Assembly (NCBI RefSeq): GCF_019431455.1
Contig: NZ_JAHYSR010000029.1
Location: 1-37,463 of the forward strand
DNA: 37,463 bases
Direction of reading: 5' to 3'
Origin: Paracoccus bogoriensis
GTDB taxonomy: Bacteria > Pseudomonadota > Alphaproteobacteria > Rhodobacterales > Rhodobacteraceae
Shown: positions 33,581-37,463 of the stretch, in pieces
Numbering within the stretch: position 1 is the first letter of the stretch
How the letters are laid out: every line of letters starts with the position of its first letter
Made by a program: the position numbers and the translations under genes
The notes under the pieces: model-generated
The model's input: the letters and a program-made list of their open reading frames with translations, nothing else
What the model was told of the DNA's origin: nothing
The model's database searches: none

Positions 33581-35227
33581 TCAGCTCGCCGCCGTGCGGG
33601 CGCCGTTGCCGAGCCGGGCGAGCAGGTGACGCAGCTCGTCGATCGAACGGAACTGCGCCTTCAGCTGCAGCCCCTCGCCGCGCTCGGAGATCTCGACCTT
33701 GCCGGTTCCGGCAAACAGCGCGGCCAGCTCGGTCTCGGCGGCGCGCTTCTCGGCCGCCTCGCGGGCGATTGCGTGATCGACCGAGGAGAGCACATATTCC
33801 TCGCCGAAACCGCCCTCGGGCTCCTTCAGCCAGCGCCAGCAGACCAGCCAGCTGAGGAACGCACCCGCGGCGATGATGAAGAAGAAGGTCGAGGCATCGA
33901 CGAACATGAAGACGAAGAGGTAGAAGACCGCCCCCACATTGCCCCAGGCCCCCGCCATGCCCGAGATCTGCCCGGTGACGCGGCGCTTGATCGAGGGAAC
34001 GATCCCGAAGGTCGCCCCTTCCGCCCCCTGCACGAAGAAGCTGCACATGATGGTGACGGCGATGGCCACGATCAGCGGCCAGCGGCTGTCCATCAGCCCC
34101 ATCAGCGCAAAGCCGATGGCGATGCCCAGCATGTAGGCCATCATCACGAAGCGGCGGTTGCCGAAACGGTCCGAGACCAGCCCGCCCATGGGGCGCGCAA
34201 ACAGGTTCACGAAGGCGAAGGCCGAGGCGATCATGCCCGCCGCCACCGCCGACAGCCCCCAGGTTTCCTGGAAGAACATCGGCAGCATCGACACCACCGC
34301 AAGCTCGGCACCGAAATTGGCGAAATAGGTGGTGTTGAGCGCTGCGACCGAGCTGAAGGGATAGCGATCGTCCTCGGGCACGCCGCGCCGCAGGATCGGC
34401 ACGTTGACCCGGATCGCCTGCCAGACCTGCCAGGCCACGATCACCGCGATGGCGAAATAGAGGATCGCCGCCGTCAGGCCGTCGATATAGCCCATCAGCT
34501 GCACCCGATAGACCAGGATCGACAGGACCCCGACCATCGGCACGGTGAACAGGCACAACAGCACCAGATCGCCCCAGCTCGAGACCTCGAGCGCCGAGGC
34601 CTTGCGCGGCTTGCGCTGGGTGCCGGGCTTCGGCCCGTCGGTGATGGCAAACCAGTAGATCACGCCATAGACCGCGATCACCAGCCCCGAGGTGGCGATC
34701 GCCCAGCGCCAGCCGTCATCGCCGCCATAGATGTGCAGCGCGATCGTGGGCAGCGTCATCGCCGCCGCCGCCGAGCCGAAATTGCCCCAGCCGGCGGCGA
34801 AGCCCTCGGCAAAGCCGATCGAGCGCGGCGGAAACCACAGCGCCACCATGTGGATGGTGACCACGAAGCTGGCGCCGATCGAGGACAGCACCAGGCGCGA
34901 CACGAACAGCACCTCGCGCGTGTCGCCGAAGGCGAAGACCCAGGTCGGGATCGCCATCAGCACCATCAGCACCGAGAACACTCGCCGCGGGCCATAGCGG
35001 TCCAGCGCCATGCCGACGATGATGCGCGCCGGGATCGTCAGCGCCACATTGGCGATGGCAAACAGGCGGATGTCGTCGCGCGTCAGCCAGTCCACCGTGG
35101 CCAGCATGGAGCTGGCCAGCGGCGCCATGTTGAACCAGACATAGAAGGACATGAAGAAGGCGATCCAGGTCAGGTGCAGCGCCTTGATCTCGGCATTCCT
35201 GAACCGGAAGAGGTCGGACACTTGCAT
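33581..35227 (-). CDS. narK: Nitrate transporter of the NNP family (NarK, first copy)
   Basis: A 548-residue MFS protein. Nitrate-signature segments are EGFAAGWGNFGSAAAAMTLP and GQISGMAGAWGNVGAVFYLF. It differs from the second NarK and fits type I, thought to be a proton-linked nitrate importer. Beyond the last helix it has a soluble tail of about 80 residues, including SSVDHAIAREAAEKRAAETE and a hydrophilic end FRSIDELRHLLARLGNGART, unusual for the family. Start ATG 35227 is preferred; an in-frame upstream codon would overlap uspA. It lies 10 nt behind uspA. Confidence 0.9.
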   Translation of the reverse strand: MQVSDLFRFRNAEIKALHLTWIAFFMSFYVWFNMAPLASSMLATVDWLTRDDIRLFAIANVALTIPARIIVGMALDRYGPRRVFSVLMVLMAIPTWVFAFGDTREVLFVSRLVLSSIGASFVVTIHMVALWFPPRSIGFAEGFAAGWGNFGSAAAAMTLPTIALHIYGGDDGWRWAIATSGLVIAVYGVIYWFAITDGPKPGTQRKPRKASALEVSSWGDLVLLCLFTVPMVGVLSILVYRVQLMGYIDGLTAAILYFAIAVIVAWQVWQAIRVNVPILRRGVPEDDRYPFSSVAALNTTYFANFGAELAVVSMLPMFFQETWGLSAVAAGMIASAFAFVNLFARPMGGLVSDRFGNRRFVMMAYMLGIAIGFALMGLMDSRWPLIVAIAVTIMCSFFVQGAEGATFGIVPSIKRRVTGQISGMAGAWGNVGAVFYLFVFMFVDASTFFFIIAAGAFLSWLVCWRWLKEPEGGFGEEYVLSSVDHAIAREAAEKRAAETELAALFAGTGKVEISERGEGLQLKAQFRSIDELRHLLARLGNGARTAAS

Positions 35228-35237
35228 TGGGGTTCCC

Positions 35238-35732
35238 CTATTCGGCCGCTTGGGCGGCGGCTTCGGCATGGGTGGGCACGATCAGCAGCGGGCACCTCAC
35301 CCGCCGGGCCAGGAAGGCCGAGACCGAGCCGAAGGTCATGTGGTCGAACTCCTCGACCAGGGCATCGAGGCGCCGGGCGATGAAGCCAAGGGGCCCCGCG
35401 TCGGGTTGGTGGCTGTGGCGGGCCATGACGAGGAGGTCGGGCTTCTTCTCCTCGGTGGCGCGCAGGATCATCTTGCGCGCGTCGCCCTCGGCCAGCAGGA
35501 CCTTGGCCGGGAGCCCGGCGGCGACGAGCTTGGACGCAGCGGTCTCGGCCCCGGCCTTCTGGGCCTCATACTGTTCGCGGAACAGATCGTCCGCGCCCGC
35601 GGTCGAGGAGCCTACGTCCTCGACCACCGAGATCAGCGTCACGGTGGGTTTCAATGCGCCGAAGGTCGTGAGGACGAAGTCCAGCGAGATGCGCGCATTG
35701 CGCGAGTTGTCATAGGCGAGCATGATTTTCAT
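35238..35732 (-). CDS. Universal stress protein (UspA family)
   Basis: A 164-residue single Usp domain: KIMLAYDNSRNARISLDFVL at the N-terminus, VTLISVVEDVG after the second strand, DLLVMARHSHQPDAGPLG and a C-terminal VSAFLARRVRCPLLIVP. A nucleotide-binding glycine loop is only partly conserved. GAGGG lies 6 nt before ATG 35732; the ATG at 35738 directly abuts it and is less likely. First gene of the nar unit, downstream of a perfect FNR box; Usp genes are common in FNR regulons. Role probably in energy stress during anaerobiosis. Confidence 0.86.
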   Translation of the reverse strand: MKIMLAYDNSRNARISLDFVLTTFGALKPTVTLISVVEDVGSSTAGADDLFREQYEAQKAGAETAASKLVAAGLPAKVLLAEGDARKMILRATEEKKPDLLVMARHSHQPDAGPLGFIARRLDALVEEFDHMTFGSVSAFLARRVRCPLLIVPTHAEAAAQAAE

Positions 35733-35806
35733 GGGCATCCCTCGACGGTCTGCGGGCGCTGCGGCCCGGTTGCCGGTGACAAGAGGGCAAGGGCCGGCGC
35801 GAGGGC

Positions 35807-35820
35807 TTGATCTGGATCAA
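35807..35820. promoter_or_regulatory. Perfect FNR/NarR box between narR and uspA
   Basis: TTGATCTGGATCAA matches TTGAT-N4-ATCAA in all ten fixed positions. Its centre is 81 bp from the uspA start and 167 bp from the narR start, so it fits a class II activator site for the uspA-narK-narGHJI direction. No good -10 could be assigned with certainty. It may be bound by FNR-type proteins, including NarR. Confidence 0.85.
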
Positions 35821-35980
35821 GCGCAGCGTGTGAGGCCGGGGAAAAGCGACCGCATTTGCGGCCGGTCAAGGTGCGTGCGGATCCTTTTTCGGCTCGGGAA
35901 CCAAGAAATCCGGGTGACCCGGTTGCAAGTTTCGACCCCTCGATTGATGAATGTCATGTCGAGAATCGGAGCCAACAGCG

Positions 35981-36727
35981 ATGCGCCCCCACGAACTGCC
36001 CGAGATCCGCCACCTGCCGCTGTTCCGCGACATGCTGCAGGGCAGTTTCGAGACGCTGATGCAGGGCGCCTACGCCCAGACCTTCCCCGCGGGGCTCGAG
36101 CTGATCCGCCAAGGCGATCCGGCCGATTTCCTGCATGTGGTGATGGAGGGGCAGGTCGAACTCCATGCGCAGTGGGCCGGGCGCGAATGCACCATGGCGG
36201 TGGTGCGGCCCGTGGGCACCTTCATCCTCGCCGCCTGCATCCGCGACGCGCCTTACCTCATGTCGGCGCGCACGCTCGAGCGCGCGCGCATCATCCTGAT
36301 CCCGGCCAGCGACCTGCGCGCGATCTTCCACCGCGACACGGAATTCGCCGTCTCGGTCATCAACGAACTCGCCGGCTGCTACCGCGCGGTGGTGCGCCAT
36401 GCCAAGGGGCTGAAGCTCAGGACCTCGCGCGAGCGGATCGCGTCCTACCTCCTGCGCCAGTCGGTGCTGGCGGGGAATGTGCCGAGCTTCGTCCTGCCGG
36501 TGGAAAAGCGGCTTCTGGCCAGCTACCTCGGCATGACGCCCGAAAACCTCAGCCGTGCGCTGAAGTCGCTCGATGCCGAAGGCGTGAGGGTGGACGGCAG
36601 CCGCGTCATCATCACCGACCGCGCGAAACTTTCGGCACTGGCGCGGCCCGACCCGCTGATCGACGGCCCCGACCCGGAAGGCGCCAGCGCCGGCGTGGCC
36701 CTGCCGCCGGTCGGCCGCCTCGGCTGA
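35981..36727 (+). CDS. narR: FNR/CRP-family regulator without cysteine cluster, NarR-like
   Basis: A 248-residue regulator: cyclic-nucleotide-binding-like domain (about 20-135, with AGLELIRQGDPADFLHVVME), dimer helix, and a C-terminal winged helix with RLLASYLGMTPENLSRALKS. The ENLSR segment is the E-x-x-S-R recognition motif that reads TTGA/TCAA half-sites. The N-terminal cysteines that bind the FNR [4Fe-4S] cluster are absent, so it does not sense O2 directly. In Paracoccus a protein of this kind, NarR, activates narK-narGHJI with nitrate or nitrite and lies in this same divergent position. ATG 35981 with GGAG upstream is chosen; 35951 is an in-frame alternative. Confidence 0.8.
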   Translation: MRPHELPEIRHLPLFRDMLQGSFETLMQGAYAQTFPAGLELIRQGDPADFLHVVMEGQVELHAQWAGRECTMAVVRPVGTFILAACIRDAPYLMSARTLERARIILIPASDLRAIFHRDTEFAVSVINELAGCYRAVVRHAKGLKLRTSRERIASYLLRQSVLAGNVPSFVLPVEKRLLASYLGMTPENLSRALKSLDAEGVRVDGSRVIITDRAKLSALARPDPLIDGPDPEGASAGVALPPVGRLG

Positions 36728-36882
36728 GGGGCCGCGCAGCCCAACCGGGACAGGTGCAATCCTACAAGCTCCTTGGGTGTGATGATCGGCGGCGCCATGT
36801 TGCTTAGCGGTGCAGTTGTGCCCTTGCCGCGTTCATCGTCGCCCGTCAGCCCTGCGCGCGCATCCCTGGCCGGAGAGATACT
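36728..36882. other. Short intergenic stretch behind narR
   Basis: No gene or strong terminator is visible. On the minus strand a few codons (MAPPIITPKELVGLHLSRL) look protein-like near 36740-36798 but no family is recognised. It marks the transition from the nar island to phage and IS debris. Confidence 0.35.
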
Positions 36883-37282
36883 TTAGCAATCCGTCTCTAC
36901 ATAAACCCCGGAGCAGTCGTAGGCGACCGCCGCCGCGGTGCTGCCGGTGTTCATGCAGTTGCGGGGGCTCAGGAGCTGGGTGGCGGCGGGGAGGTTCGCG
37001 GTGATCTCGACCTCGGCGATGGCGCCGGAGACTTCCTCGACGACGCGGACCCAGACCGAGGCAGCGTTGGGGGCGGCATAGAGGAAGAGAGTCAGGACGT
37101 TCGTGCTCGCGTCCACCGGCAAGCCAGGCCCGAGGTCGATCGACGTGGGCGCGCCGGAGCCGGAGTTGTGGACGATCTGCCAGTTCGCGTGCGTGCCGCG
37201 CTGGAAGCCGATGCCGATGGCGTTGACGACGGCAGAGGGGGTCAGTGTGGTCGCGAGCGCCGAGGTCGATCCGATCAGCCTG
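36883..37282 (-). pseudogene. Phage tail-type hypothetical protein, C-terminal fragment
   Basis: Reading minus from about 37282: VRLIGSTSALATTLTPSAVV, GIGFQRGTHANWQIVHNSGS, TNVLTLFLYAAPNAASVWVR, then SPRNCMNTGSTAAAVAYDCS and a stop at 36883. This is the conserved C-terminal region of tail-associated proteins found in prophages and phage-like particles of Rhodobacterales. The frame is open with no proper start, and is cut on its 5' side by an IS3-type end near 37282. Identification is by pattern memory, so moderate. Confidence 0.6.
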
Positions 37283-37463
37283 ACCTGCCCCTGTTTTCAG
37301 GGCCACTCGCAGGTCGAGTTTGTTCTCTTTTTGTGTGCCATTATTCGGCGGCGTGAGCAATGGGCGCAGGCGCGGAGCCATCAAGTAGCTCAAGCGGCTG
37401 CGCCCATTGCGTTTTATCGAAGGGCCTCGCTGCTGCGAATTCCTCCGGGGTCTGATACTTCAG
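37283..37463 (-). mobile_element. IS3-type element, end portion (runs off the window)
   Basis: The terminal sequence TGACCTGCCCCTG near 37280-37292 resembles IS3-family ends, and the span behind it holds the C-terminus of a transposase. It interrupts the phage-type gene. The rest of the element lies outside the window. Confidence 0.5.
37341..37463 (-). CDS. IS3-family transposase OrfB, C-terminal end (partial)
   Basis: Forty codons ending at a TAA (37341-37343): LKYQTPEEFAAARPFD, then KTQWAQPLELL and APIAHAAE. The Y-x-TP-x-EF pattern is the usual last conserved stretch of IS3 OrfB proteins after the HSALKY motif. The catalytic core would lie to the right of the window. Whether the gene is intact cannot be told. 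Confidence 0.6.
   Translation of the reverse strand: MKYQTPEEFAAARPFDKTQWAQPLELLDGSAPAPIAHAAE

Noticed and set aside
32011..35383. Long plus-strand frames opposite the two narK genes
   Set aside because: Composition is Arg/Gly/His-rich without domains, and no ribosome binding sites are placed sensibly; the minus-strand transporters explain the region.
1..37463. CRISPR arrays, tRNA or rRNA genes, riboswitches
   Set aside because: No regularly spaced direct repeats of suitable length, no cloverleaf-like segments and no rRNA-like stretches were noticed while reading.

Overview
The window is GC-rich DNA from an alphaproteobacterium, most likely a Rhodobacterales member close to Paracoccus. This rests on the nar gene order, a cysteine-less FNR-type regulator divergent from the nitrate genes, and the style of the mobile-element remnants. 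No rRNA, tRNA or CRISPR array was seen. Assignments are by recognition of motifs and family architecture only; no database search was run.

Layout. (1) 1-790: an IS1182-type transposase runs off the left edge and abuts a broken IS3 transposase. (2) 834-7247: tyrosine/homogentisate catabolism, with a MarR repressor divergent from hmgA, then fahA, a maiA relic with an amber codon, a relic of a TRAP solute-binding protein, an Lrp/AsnC regulator divergent from hpd, and a small Rieske protein behind hpd. The regulatory DNA is clear: three GTTG-N6-CAAC sites around the hmgA promoter and a 34-bp near-perfect palindrome before fahA. (3) 7517-16572: two transport operons on the plus strand. The first encodes an ABC ATPase, a beta-CASP-like metallo-beta-lactamase protein, a histidine phosphatase, an AfuA/FbpA-type binding protein and a fused permease. 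The second is phnD-phnC-phnE-phnE. Both are preceded by Pho-box-like 11-bp-period repeats placed 10 bp upstream of a -10 element, so the segment reads as a phosphate-starvation module for organic phosphorus uptake.

(4) 16573-21108: a graveyard of mobile DNA: an IS3 transposase tail spliced onto a broken IS110 transposase, a lambda-type phage portal fragment, a DUF2924 tail, an intact-looking serine recombinase, a small HTH protein and a truncated DUF3883 protein. This debris cuts nnrS. (5) 21109-36727: a respiratory nitrate reduction island on the minus strand, in transcription order uspA, narK (type I-like), narK (type II), narG, narH, narJ, narI, a parvulin-type PPIase, a hemerythrin-like protein, moeA and a terminator; then, behind its own FNR-type box, DUF2478, a frameshifted mogA/moaB and truncated nnrS. 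A narR-like regulator is divergent, and a perfect FNR box lies between it and uspA. (6) 36883-37463: a phage tail-type protein fragment cut by an IS3-type element running off the right edge.

How it works together: hpd, hmgA and fahA give most of the path from 4-hydroxyphenylpyruvate to fumarate and acetoacetate, with the isomerase step lost locally. The phn-type modules import phosphorus compounds, with two putative hydrolases made alongside the first transporter. The nar island carries transport, the enzyme, its assembly and molybdenum-cofactor functions under anaerobic control. Its outer parts (mogA/moaB, nnrS) are decaying, and it is bordered on both sides by phage and IS fragments.
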